Part shown: positions 1 to 6,555 of the stretch, piece after piece | How positions within the stretch are numbered: position 1 is the first letter of the stretch | Layout of the letters: each line of letters opens with the position of its first letter | Source: JBFXAF01 sp050178915 | GTDB lineage: Bacteria; Pseudomonadota; Alphaproteobacteria; Rhizobiales; Rhizobiaceae | DNA length: 9,722 nt | NCBI GenBank assembly: GCA_050178915.1 | Contig: JBFXFO010000151.1 | Span: forward strand, 1 to 9,722 | Direction of reading: 5' to 3' | Position numbers and translations under genes: made by a program | The notes under the pieces: model-generated | Seen by the model: only the letters and a program-made list of their open reading frames with translations | Database searches by the model: none | What the model was told of the DNA's origin: nothing

Positions 1-63
1 GCCAGCGCGGTCCTTGATCGAATCGTGGGCGCGCTTCAAGCGCGGCAGCAGGGAATCCATCAT
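1..63 (-). CDS. 5' end of an unidentified gene, operon member downstream of the amidohydrolase (truncated by window edge)
   Basis: Reading leftwards, two consecutive ATG codons (63-61 and 60-58) open a frame that continues to the window edge and encodes 21 residues beginning MMDSLLPRLKRAHDSIKDRA. A purine-rich GGAAAAG stretch lies a few bases upstream and can serve as ribosome binding site. The gap to the stop of the amidohydrolase gene is only 19 bp on the same strand, so it very probably belongs to the same operon. The short amphipathic N-terminus does not identify a family. A loose resemblance to the N-terminal helix of purine nucleoside phosphorylases, plus the context (nucleoside-type transporter and deaminase), makes a phosphorylase one guess, but nothing visible proves it. 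Whether the first or second ATG is used cannot be decided. Confidence 0.6.
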   Translation of the reverse strand, partial: MMDSLLPRLKRAHDSIKDRAG

Positions 64-82
64 CGTCTTTTCCGTTTCAGCG

Positions 83-1399
83 TCAGGCGATCGTCGCCGC
101 GATGCGCGGCACCATGTCGGCGACTTTCGCCACCGTGTCGCCGATTGAGAGGCGGGTGAGGACGCCGTCGCGCACCACCTGCTCGCCGCCGACGAAGACA
201 TGGCGAACGTCGGACTTGTTGGTCGAGTAGACGAGGTGCGTCATCGGATCGAACATCGGCACCGCGTGTGGGCGCGTGATGTCTACCAGAACCATGTCGG
301 CGAGCTTGCCCTTTTCGAGGCTGCCGATGCGATCGGCGGCGCCGAGCGCCTTCGCGCCGTTGATGGTCAGCATATCCATCGCCTGGCGCGTCGAGATGAT
401 GTCGGCGCGGCCGGTGTAGCCCTTGTGGATCGTCGCCGCGAGGCGCAGCGCCATCCACATGTCGAGGTCGTTGCCGGAAAGCGGCCCGTCGGTGCCGAGC
501 GAGACGTTGATGCCGCGATCGAGCATCTCCGGCACGCGGGCGAAGCCGGATGCCAGCTTCATGTTCGACATCGGGTTGTGCGCCACATGCGCGCCGGTGC
601 GCGCCACGATGTCGAGTTCCTCGTCGTCGAGGTGGACGCAGTGCGCCAGCACCGTCTGCTCGCAGAGACAGCCGAGATGGTCGAGGTGGCGCACGACCGT
701 GCGGCCGTAGCGCGAGGTCACGTCGGCCTGCTCGGCACGCGTCTCGGCGCAGTGCGTGCAGAAGATGCCGCCGTGCCGCCGCGCCACGTCCTTCGCCTGC
801 CGCAGATTGTCGGGGCTGACGGTGTAGGTGCCATGCGGCATGGCGCAGGCGAAGACGTCATCGGCATTGCCGAATTCGTCGAAGAACGCGTCAGCTTCGG
901 CGACGCGCTTGTCGATCGAGAGCGCCGTCACGCCGGCCGGGTCGAAGAAGATGCCGCCGGTGGCGACGCGCATGCCGACCTGCCGCGCCGCCTGCACGGT
1001 TGCGGTCGGATACCAGAACATGTCCATGACGCTGGTGCAGCCGGACAGCAGCAGTTCGGCGAAGCCGAGCACGCTGCCGAGCCGCGACGTCTCGGGGTTG
1101 AGGATCGCGCCTTCCGCCTTCCACACGGTCTGCAGCCAGGGCTCCAGCGGCAGATCCTCGACCAGCCCGCGAAACAGGCTGTCGGCGGCGTGGCAGTGCG
1201 TGTTGACGATGCCCGGCATCAGGATGTACCCGGAGCCGTCGATGACGGTCTTTGCCCGCGACGCCGGCCCGGCCAGATCGGCGGACGAGCCGACCTGCGT
1301 AATGCGCCCGCCGGAAACGGCTACGCCACCCTTCTGCAGGATGGTGCCACTGGCGTCGCAGGTGACGACGATGGCGTTGTCGATGACGAGATCGGTCAT
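83..1399 (-). CDS. amidohydrolase, ATZ/TRZ family; S-adenosylhomocysteine/methylthioadenosine deaminase-like
   Basis: This is a 438-residue metal-dependent hydrolase of the cytosine deaminase/ATZ-TRZ branch, expected to remove an exocyclic amine from a purine-like or other N-heteroaromatic compound in the cytoplasm. Visible landmarks in order are the metal-binding HxH in NTHCH (H68, H70), HGTYTVS (H189, at the position of the substrate-contacting HSPY motif of SAH deaminases), THCAET (metal ligand H216, catalytic E219), AHCVH (H253), HNPMSNMKLASG (274-285), and LGTDG with metal ligand D304. The H-to-E spacing of 3 and the H253-to-D304 spacing of 51 fit the SAH/MTA deaminase pattern. The N- and C-terminal ends form the usual composite beta domain. 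GGGAGGG precedes the ATG, and the upstream permease stop lies 10 bp away, so it is the fifth gene of the transporter operon. The family is certain. The substrate (SAH, MTA, 5'-deoxyadenosine, 8-oxoguanine, other) is not determined. Confidence 0.93.
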   Translation of the reverse strand: MTDLVIDNAIVVTCDASGTILQKGGVAVSGGRITQVGSSADLAGPASRAKTVIDGSGYILMPGIVNTHCHAADSLFRGLVEDLPLEPWLQTVWKAEGAILNPETSRLGSVLGFAELLLSGCTSVMDMFWYPTATVQAARQVGMRVATGGIFFDPAGVTALSIDKRVAEADAFFDEFGNADDVFACAMPHGTYTVSPDNLRQAKDVARRHGGIFCTHCAETRAEQADVTSRYGRTVVRHLDHLGCLCEQTVLAHCVHLDDEELDIVARTGAHVAHNPMSNMKLASGFARVPEMLDRGINVSLGTDGPLSGNDLDMWMALRLAATIHKGYTGRADIISTRQAMDMLTINGAKALGAADRIGSLEKGKLADMVLVDITRPHAVPMFDPMTHLVYSTNKSDVRHVFVGGEQVVRDGVLTRLSIGDTVAKVADMVPRIAATIA

Positions 1400-1409
1400 G
1401 CGCCCTCCC

Positions 1410-2312
1410 TCAAGCCCGCCGCCGCAGGCGCCACCATGACAGCAGGGTGAGCACGACCAGCGTTGCGAGATACGGCATCATGTCGGTGAACTGCTGCGGC
1501 AGGCCGAGGCCCTGCACGCGGAACGAAAGGCTGTCGACCGCGCCGAACAGCAGCGCGATGAAAAACAGCGGCCACGGCCGGCCACGCGTCAGAAGCACGG
1601 CGACGACGGCGATCCAGCCGCGGCCGGCACTCATGTTCTCGACGAACAGGTTGACGTTGGAGATCGACAGCTGGGCGCCGGCAAGCCCGCACAGCGCGCC
1701 GCACAGCAACAGCGCCCAGAACTGCACGCCGAGCGGGTTGACGCCGCCGGCCTTCAGCGCCGCGGGATTCTGCCCGGCGGCGCGGATGCGCAGGCCGAGC
1801 CGATGGCGGGCGAAGAAGATATGCAGGCCCCAGGCCAGCGCCAGCGCGACGTAGAAGAGCGGCGACTGGCCGCTGATCATGTGGCCGACGAAGGGGATGT
1901 CCTCGACAAGCGGAATGTCGATCACGCCGAAACCGGCAATGCCGGGATCGTTGAAGGCACCGGCCTTGTCGAAGATGACGCGCAGCAGGAACGCCGTGGC
2001 GCCGGCCGCCAGCAGGTTGATCGCGATGGAGATGACGATGGAATCGCCACCCCGGCGCAGGTGGAACTCGGCGAACACCGCCCCCATGGCGGCTCCGGCT
2101 GCGATTGCCGCGAGCGCGCCCAGCCACGGCGAGCCGGTGAAGAAAGCGCCGACGACGGCGAAGAAAGCGCCGGTCAGCATCATGCCTTCGAGGCCGATGT
2201 TGAACACGCCGGCGCGCTCGCAGATGGCGCCGCCCAATGCCGCCAGCAGGATCGGCGTGACAAAGCGCGGAATCGAGTCGAGGAAGGACGGATCAAGCAG
2301 CAGATCAAGCAC
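1410..2312 (-). CDS. ABC transporter permease, BMP/nucleoside type (second permease, NupQ/YufQ-like)
   Basis: This is a 300-residue integral inner-membrane protein of the BPD_transp_2 family, the shorter of the two permeases of a nucleoside-type importer. It is almost wholly hydrophobic, with roughly 8-10 predicted membrane spans. It carries the family signature FNIGLEGM (residues 37-44) after the first span, and a cytoplasmic loop RLGLRIRAAGQNPAALKAGG (171-190) of the type that contacts the ATPase. I chose the GTG at 2312-2310 as start: AAGGGAGG lies 7 bases before it, and the frame upstream of it has no membrane-like sequence. The GTG lies inside the end of the preceding permease gene (8-bp overlap, GTGCTTGA), implying translational coupling and 1:1 production. 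A longer form from a GTG at 2357 would add 15 Arg-rich residues and is less likely. Confidence 0.93.
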   Translation of the reverse strand: MLDLLLDPSFLDSIPRFVTPILLAALGGAICERAGVFNIGLEGMMLTGAFFAVVGAFFTGSPWLGALAAIAAGAAMGAVFAEFHLRRGGDSIVISIAINLLAAGATAFLLRVIFDKAGAFNDPGIAGFGVIDIPLVEDIPFVGHMISGQSPLFYVALALAWGLHIFFARHRLGLRIRAAGQNPAALKAGGVNPLGVQFWALLLCGALCGLAGAQLSISNVNLFVENMSAGRGWIAVVAVLLTRGRPWPLFFIALLFGAVDSLSFRVQGLGLPQQFTDMMPYLATLVVLTLLSWWRLRRRA

Positions 2313-3375
2313 CGTCGTCGCCTCCCTTCGGAGCGCTGCGCGATGACAGGATCGCACCGGATACGCGGCTGGCGACGAAAAGGATGATCACCGCCTGCAT
2401 GACCAGCGCGATCTCCTTCGGCACGCCGGCGGTGCGCTCCATTCCGGCAGCACCGGTCTGCACGGCTGCGAAGAAGAAGCCGGCAAACGGCACCAGCCAC
2501 GGGATCATGCCGACCAGCAGCACGGCGATGATGCCGGTCCAGGCGTAGAGCGGCTGCACCAGCATGCCGTCGATGTAGCGGTGGTGGATGCCGAACACGG
2601 CGATCGCGCCGACCATGCCGGCGATGGCGCCGCTCATGGCGAGCGTCTGCAGCGTCAGGCGCCGCACAGGCAGCCCGGTGGCGCGGGCGAAATCGGCCGA
2701 CAGGCCGTTCAGGCGCGCGCGGTAGCCATGCACCGTGGTGTGCGAATAGACGATTGCGAAGATCGCCGTCACCACGACGAACAGGATGCCGAAGTCGAGG
2801 CGGAAGCCGGGGAACATCGGCAGCCACGTCGCCTCCGGCACGAGGTGCGACTGCACCATGCCGGACGGCACGTCACGGAACGGGTGGGCGACGAGATAGG
2901 AGGCGACGTAGCGGATGGGGAAATTGAGGAGCAGCGAACCGACCAGCAGCGGCACGCCGACATAGACATAGAGTACGCCGGCGAGCAGCGCCCACAGCGC
3001 GCCGGCCGCCATGCCCGCGAGCACCGAGACGAGCAGCACGACAAGCGGCGGTCCCGGCAGGAACAGTGCCACCAGCGCACCGACCAGACCGCCGGCCACC
3101 AGCTGGCCCTCGCCGCCGATGTTGAACAGGCCGGCCCGGAAGGAGAGCAGAACCGACAGCGCCATGCCGACGATCAGCGTCGCGCGCGACAGCGTCGCAG
3201 CCAGGTAGGCCATGCGCTTGCCGCCGAAGGCGCTGTTGAAGAAGCCGTGCAGCGCCTCGTCGAAGGGCGCGCCGACAAGCAGCATCAGCCCGAGCAGGAT
3301 GGCGAGGATCCACGCCAGCGTCGCGATCCACGGCAGCGCCTCGCCGGCGAGCAGTCCTTGCGTGCGACTGCTCAT
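2305..3375 (-). CDS. ABC transporter permease, BMP/nucleoside type (first permease, NupP/YufP-like)
   Basis: This is a 356-residue inner-membrane permease of the BPD_transp_2 family. An N-terminal span (about 16-35) is followed by a loop and then a run of hydrophobic segments (about 58-79, 92-107, 110-138, 141-163, 194-210, 245-262, 278-305, 321-338). The signature FNIGGEGQ (84-91) and the ATPase-facing loop HGYRARLNGLSADFARATGL (216-235) match the pattern in the partner permease, so the two form a heterodimeric channel. The extra N-terminal span relative to the partner is usual for this member of the pair. Its ATG overlaps the stop of the ATPase gene by 4 bp (ATGA), and its own stop overlaps the next permease by 8 bp. 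Predicted substrates are nucleosides or related compounds, by family only. Confidence 0.94.
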   Translation of the reverse strand: MSSRTQGLLAGEALPWIATLAWILAILLGLMLLVGAPFDEALHGFFNSAFGGKRMAYLAATLSRATLIVGMALSVLLSFRAGLFNIGGEGQLVAGGLVGALVALFLPGPPLVVLLVSVLAGMAAGALWALLAGVLYVYVGVPLLVGSLLLNFPIRYVASYLVAHPFRDVPSGMVQSHLVPEATWLPMFPGFRLDFGILFVVVTAIFAIVYSHTTVHGYRARLNGLSADFARATGLPVRRLTLQTLAMSGAIAGMVGAIAVFGIHHRYIDGMLVQPLYAWTGIIAVLLVGMIPWLVPFAGFFFAAVQTGAAGMERTAGVPKEIALVMQAVIILFVASRVSGAILSSRSAPKGGDDGA

Positions 3376-4892
3376 GCCGCCGCTCCGAGTGCGGCGTCCT
3401 CGCGCGAGGTCATCAGCGCGCCGATGCGCTTGCGATCGGCCTCGGCCTGCGGGATCGCCGGCGACAGCGAGCCGGAATACATCACGTGTATGCGGTCGGA
3501 GAGCTTCAGCACCTCATCCATCTCGGTCGAGACGAGCAGCACGGCGTGGCCGGCGTCGCGCATCCTGACCAGCTCGGCATGGATCAGTTCTGTGGCGCCG
3601 ATATCGACGCCCCAGGTGGGGTTTTCGGCGATGATCAGTGGCGTGGCGCGCGACATCTCGCGGCCGACGACCAGCTTCTGCTTGTTGCCACCCGACATGG
3701 TCGAGGCGAGCGCCGACGGCCCGGCAACCTTGATGCGGTAGCGCTCGATCAGTCCGCGCGCGAACGCGGCCATCGCCTTGCGGTGGAGGAACGGCCCGCG
3801 CGAAAAGGCCGAGACATCATCGCGGCCGGCATTGGCGTTCTCGGCAACCGAGGCGCCGAGCGCGAGGCCGACACGCTGCCGGTCTTCCGGCATGTAGGAG
3901 AGCCCGGCGCGGCGGCGGCCGGCGACGTCGAGGCGGTCGATGCGGTTGCCGACGAGGTGGATTTCGCCGGATGCTGTCGAACGCAGTCCGACCAGCGCCT
4001 GGATCAGTTCGGCCTGGCCGTTGCCGCTGACACCGGCGATGCCGACGATCTCGCCAGCACGCACGTCGAACGAGATCGGCCCGACCTTCATGCCGCGGCT
4101 CGCGGCGACGAGGCTTGAGGCGCGCAGCACCACGTCGCCGGCCTCGCGCGAGGCGGGCTTCAGCGGCGGCGGTAGGTCGCCACCAACGATTTCGCGCGCC
4201 ATGCGCTCCTTCGAGGTTTCGGCGAGCGTGCCGGTGGACACCAGCTTTCCGCCGCGCATGACGCTGACGCGGTTGGCGATCTCCATAACCTCGTCGAGCT
4301 TGTGCGTGATGATCACGATGGAGCGGCCGGAGGCGGCGAAGCTGCGCAGGATGCCGAACAGGCGGTCCTTCTCCTGCGGCGTCAGCACGGCGGTCGGCTC
4401 ATCGAGGATGAGCAGCCGTGCGTCGCGGTAGAGCATCTTCAGGATTTCGACCACCTGCTTCTGGCCGACGGCGAGGTCGCCCACCGTAGCGTCGAGGTCG
4501 ATCGAAATGCCGTGTTCGCTGAAGCCCTGCGCCATCTTGCGGCGGGCGCCGGCGAAATCGACGAAACCGAAACGGTTCACCGGCTCACCGCAGAGCACGA
4601 TGTTTTCGAGGACGGTCATTTCCTCCTGCAGCATGAAGTGCTGATGCACCATGCCGAGGCCGGCGCGGATGGCGTCCTGCGGAGATGCCCAGCGGCGCGG
4701 CCTGCCATCGATCTCGATGGTCCCTGCGACCGGCGAAATCAGGCCGAACAGCACGTTCATCAGCGTGGACTTGCCGGCGCCGTTCTCGCCGACGACGGCA
4801 TGCACTTCGCCGGCGCGGATGCGGATCGACACGTTGTCGACCGCGACCAGCGGGCCAAAGCTCACCTTGATGCCGTTGAGGGCGGCGTCCAT
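3372..4892 (-). CDS. ABC transporter ATP-binding protein, two fused nucleotide-binding domains (NupO/YufO-like)
   Basis: This 506-residue cytoplasmic ATPase powers the importer. Domain 1 has Walker A GENGAGKST (35-43), Q-loop HQHF (83-86), a modified signature LAVGQKQ (140-146), Walker B LLILDEPT (160-167) and the H-loop ITH (195-197). Domain 2 has a degenerate P-loop GIAGVSGNGQ (284-293) lacking the lysine, a good signature MSGGNKQK (399-406), and Walker B-like LIIAENPTWGVD (419-430). One competent and one degenerate site is normal for sugar/nucleoside-type double ATPases. I chose the ATG at 4892-4890 because AAGGGA lies 5 bases upstream and the conserved domain begins right after it. A GTG at 4961 in the same frame would add 23 low-complexity residues and would bury the intercistronic hairpin in coding sequence. 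The gene ends in an ATGA overlap with the first permease. Confidence 0.95.
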   Translation of the reverse strand: MDAALNGIKVSFGPLVAVDNVSIRIRAGEVHAVVGENGAGKSTLMNVLFGLISPVAGTIEIDGRPRRWASPQDAIRAGLGMVHQHFMLQEEMTVLENIVLCGEPVNRFGFVDFAGARRKMAQGFSEHGISIDLDATVGDLAVGQKQVVEILKMLYRDARLLILDEPTAVLTPQEKDRLFGILRSFAASGRSIVIITHKLDEVMEIANRVSVMRGGKLVSTGTLAETSKERMAREIVGGDLPPPLKPASREAGDVVLRASSLVAASRGMKVGPISFDVRAGEIVGIAGVSGNGQAELIQALVGLRSTASGEIHLVGNRIDRLDVAGRRRAGLSYMPEDRQRVGLALGASVAENANAGRDDVSAFSRGPFLHRKAMAAFARGLIERYRIKVAGPSALASTMSGGNKQKLVVGREMSRATPLIIAENPTWGVDIGATELIHAELVRMRDAGHAVLLVSTEMDEVLKLSDRIHVMYSGSLSPAIPQAEADRKRIGALMTSREDAALGAAA

Positions 4893-4918
4893 CTCAGTCC
4901 CTTGCCTGGTAGTTGTCG

Positions 4919-4969
4919 GCGAAGGGGCCGCTCCGGCCGAGACGGCCGGAGCGATACTCACACCTTCGC
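4919..4969 (-). promoter_or_regulatory. intercistronic hairpin between binding-protein and ATPase genes
   Basis: In the 86-bp gap after the binding-protein stop there is a perfect 11-bp inverted repeat, CGCTCCGGCCG (4929-4939) and CGGCCGGAGCG (4943-4953), with a 3-base loop. An outer 7-bp repeat (4919-4925, GCGAAGG, with 4963-4969, CCTTCGC) can close a longer two-tier stem. No T-run follows on the minus strand, so it is not a standard intrinsic terminator. Hairpins here in binding-protein ABC operons commonly protect the upstream mRNA or partly stop transcription, so the binding protein is made in excess of the membrane parts. That role is inferred from position and structure. Confidence 0.7.
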
Positions 4970-4978
4970 GAGTCCGCC

Positions 4979-5992
4979 TTACTTGGCGAACATCGGGTCT
5001 TCGAGCTTCAGCGAGCCGTCAGCGATCTGCGCAGCGACTTCACGCATCTTGGCGGCGACCTCCGGATGGTCGGCGATGAGGCACTTGGAGTCCTTCACCG
5101 TCGCCTCGTCGAGCGCGATCGCGCTGACGCCGTTCTCCTTGATGCCGAGCGCGGTGAAGGTCTTTTCCTTGCCTTCGAGGATCTCCCCGACGGCGGCGAC
5201 CAGCGCGTTGTCGACCCGCTTCAGGCTCTGGTCGACGATGATGCCCGGAACGTCGGGGCAGTGGTTCACGTCGACCGAGAAGACCTTGAAGTTCTTCTCC
5301 TTGGCCGCCTCGAACACGCCGAAATCGCCACCGGCGGTCGCCGTGTAGATGAAGTCGGCGCCGGCATCGGCGATGGCGATCGCCTGCTCCTTGGCGCGGA
5401 CCGGATCGGCGAACGGATTGTCGCCGCCCACCCAGCGCACGTCGACCGTGGCGTCGGGGTTCACGGCCTTCACGCCCTGCGCGTAGCCGTCGGTGTAGCG
5501 ATGCAGGAAGGGGATATCGAGCGCGCCGACGACGCCGACCTTCTTCGACTGCGTCAGCATGCCGGCGGCGACGCCCATCAGGTAGCTCGCCTCATACTCG
5601 CGGAAAACGGCGCAGTGCACGTTGACCGGCTGGTTGTCGATGCACTGGTCGATGATGAGGAACTGCGTGTCCGGAGCGGCCGCGGCTGCCTCCTTGACGA
5701 TGTCGTTGAACTCGAAGCCGAGCATCACGACGATGTCGGCGCCCTCGTTGACGGCGGCGTTGACGTTCTCGACGCGCTCGGCGGCGGTCTTCGACTCGTA
5801 GGTCTTCGCTTCGGCGCCGTACTTCGCGGCGGCGGCCTCGATGCCCGTCTTGCCCATCTGCAGGAAGGCGTTCACGCCGATCGCGTCCGGCGACACGTAC
5901 ACCAGCAGCTTGTCGGCGGCCTGTGCGCTCGTCCCAAGCAGCGCCATTCCCATCACGCCCGCCGCAAGGCGGGTTTTCCAGTTGCGAGTCAT
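4979..5992 (-). CDS. BMP/PnrA-family periplasmic substrate-binding protein of an ABC importer
   Basis: This 337-residue precursor is first in the leftward operon. Residues 1-25 are a Sec signal peptide: positive start (MTRNWKTR), hydrophobic core, AQA cleavage site before A26. No lipobox cysteine is seen, so the mature protein should be soluble in the periplasm. The rest fits the BMP fold of nucleoside-binding proteins: a first strand LLVYVSP (29-35), REYEASYLMGVAAGML (131-146), VGVVGALDIP (152-161), DGYAQGVKA (168-176), a GGD hinge-like segment (221-223) and VDQSLKRVDNAL (253-264). The segment after strand 1 lacks the usual DxSFN-like ligand motif of PnrA, so the ligand may differ from common purine nucleosides. 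I chose the ATG at 5992 because AGGGGAG lies about 7 bases upstream and the signal peptide starts there; the longer frame to 6127 runs through the promoter. Confidence 0.93.
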   Translation of the reverse strand: MTRNWKTRLAAGVMGMALLGTSAQAADKLLVYVSPDAIGVNAFLQMGKTGIEAAAAKYGAEAKTYESKTAAERVENVNAAVNEGADIVVMLGFEFNDIVKEAAAAAPDTQFLIIDQCIDNQPVNVHCAVFREYEASYLMGVAAGMLTQSKKVGVVGALDIPFLHRYTDGYAQGVKAVNPDATVDVRWVGGDNPFADPVRAKEQAIAIADAGADFIYTATAGGDFGVFEAAKEKNFKVFSVDVNHCPDVPGIIVDQSLKRVDNALVAAVGEILEGKEKTFTALGIKENGVSAIALDEATVKDSKCLIADHPEVAAKMREVAAQIADGSLKLEDPMFAK

Positions 5993-6098
5993 TGACCACT
6001 CCCCTGTTTCTGCCGGCCGGAGGCCTCCCCCCGACACCGGACCTTCAGTCGAAAGACCGTCGCGCTTTAACCGGCCAACGGATGGCAGGCCAGCGCTT

Positions 6099-6127
6099 TT
6101 GACAAAGTCTGCGAGCCCTCTTAGCAT
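6099..6127 (+). promoter_or_regulatory. sigma70-type promoter for the rightward cupin/regulator/aldolase operon
   Basis: A perfect -35 box TTGACA (6099-6104) is followed after exactly 17 bp by TAGCAT (6122-6127, 4 of 6 consensus bases). The predicted start is near 6134, leaving a leader of about 46 nt before the cupin ATG. The box positions overlap almost completely with the opposite promoter, so two polymerases could not occupy both at once. Confidence 0.6.
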
Positions 6128-6134
6128 TTGTCAA
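6106..6134 (-). promoter_or_regulatory. sigma70-type promoter for the leftward transporter/deaminase operon
   Basis: On the minus strand a perfect -35 box TTGACA (6134-6129) is followed after 17 bp by CAGACT (6111-6106), a weak -10 that keeps the key A at position 2 and T at position 6. Transcription would start near 6099, giving a leader of about 107 nt before the binding-protein ATG. The -35 is strong evidence. The -10 matches only 3 of 6 bases, so an activator or an alternative -10 is possible. The promoter shares its DNA with the rightward promoter. Confidence 0.5.
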
Positions 6135-6179
6135 CAAGCCTTCACATTTGTCGAGGCGACTCAATCGGGGTGAGCAGGG

Positions 6180-6548
6180 ATGGCGGCGGAGAATTTTGTT
6201 CCGCGTGGCACGCAGGGCGAGTTCTGGACGGACGAGCGGTGCTTCATCACCGAGTTGCACAACAGCGACGTGTCGCCGGAGAGTTCGCTCGCCATCGCGC
6301 GCGTCGAGGCGGGCGTGACGACGCAGCTGCACCGCCTGGACGGCGTCTGCGAGCGCTACATCGTGCGCAAGGGCGAAGGGATGCTGGAGGTCGACGGCAA
6401 GAAGCAGATGCTCGTCGTCGGCGACCAGTACGTCATCCGGGCCGGCGCGGCGCAGCGCATCGAGAACACCGGAGCCGGCGACCTCGAATTCTACTGCCTC
6501 TGCACGCCGCGCTTCTTCCCCGCCAGCTACGTCAACCTCGAAGCCTGA
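6180..6548 (+). CDS. small single-domain cupin protein
   Basis: This 122-residue protein is essentially one cupin barrel. Cupin motif 1 reads GVTTQLHRLDGVCERYIVRK, followed by GEG (residues 45-67). It keeps one histidine (H51) and the glutamate (E58), but the usual second histidine of HxH is a leucine (L53). Motif 2 (GDQYVIRAGAAQRIENTG, 81-98) has glutamine (Q92) where the metal-binding histidine normally lies. A C-terminal CTPRF motif (108-112) follows. Metal binding is therefore altered or lost. It might act as a sugar epimerase-like enzyme or a ligand-binding accessory protein, but no reaction can be assigned. GGGGTGAG lies about 7 bases before the ATG. It is first in the rightward operon and ends 7 bp before the regulator gene, suggesting coupled translation. 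Confidence 0.85.
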   Translation: MAAENFVPRGTQGEFWTDERCFITELHNSDVSPESSLAIARVEAGVTTQLHRLDGVCERYIVRKGEGMLEVDGKKQMLVVGDQYVIRAGAAQRIENTGAGDLEFYCLCTPRFFPASYVNLEA

Positions 6549-6555
6549 GCGAGAC

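Larger units (their letters stand above)
6098..6155. promoter_or_regulatory. three-site operator array, TTTG-W-CAAA palindromes, between the divergent operons
   Basis: Site 1 is TTTGACAAA (6098-6106, a perfect odd palindrome centred at 6102). Site 2 is TTTGTCAAC (6127-6135, one mismatch, centred at 6131). Site 3 is TTTGTCGAG (6147-6155, degenerate right arm, centred at 6151). Sites 2 and 3 lie in an exact 8-bp direct repeat CATTTGTC (6125-6132 and 6145-6152), 20 bp or about two helical turns apart. Sites 1 and 2 contain the -35 boxes of the rightward and leftward promoters respectively. The SorC/DeoR-type regulator encoded at 6556-7506 is the likely ligand-controlled binder. This is inferred from adjacency and site layout, since part of the palindrome follows simply from TTGACA itself. 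Confidence 0.5.

Noticed and set aside
4893..4961. Longer N-terminus for the ATPase from the GTG at 4961
   Set aside because: The added 23 residues are Ala/Ser/Pro/Thr-rich, not part of the ATPase fold, and would place the intercistronic hairpin inside the gene. The ATG at 4892 has a good ribosome binding site.
4913..5995. Antisense open frame (360 codons, plus strand) opposite the binding-protein gene, and similar ones at 200-1450, 2581-3741, 3486-4118 and 4302-5348
   Set aside because: All are shadows of well-supported genes, with His/Arg/Asp/Ala-rich composition and no recognisable domain.
5993..6127. Longer N-terminus for the binding protein from the ATG at 6127
   Set aside because: It would precede the clear signal peptide with 45 polar residues and start inside the promoter.
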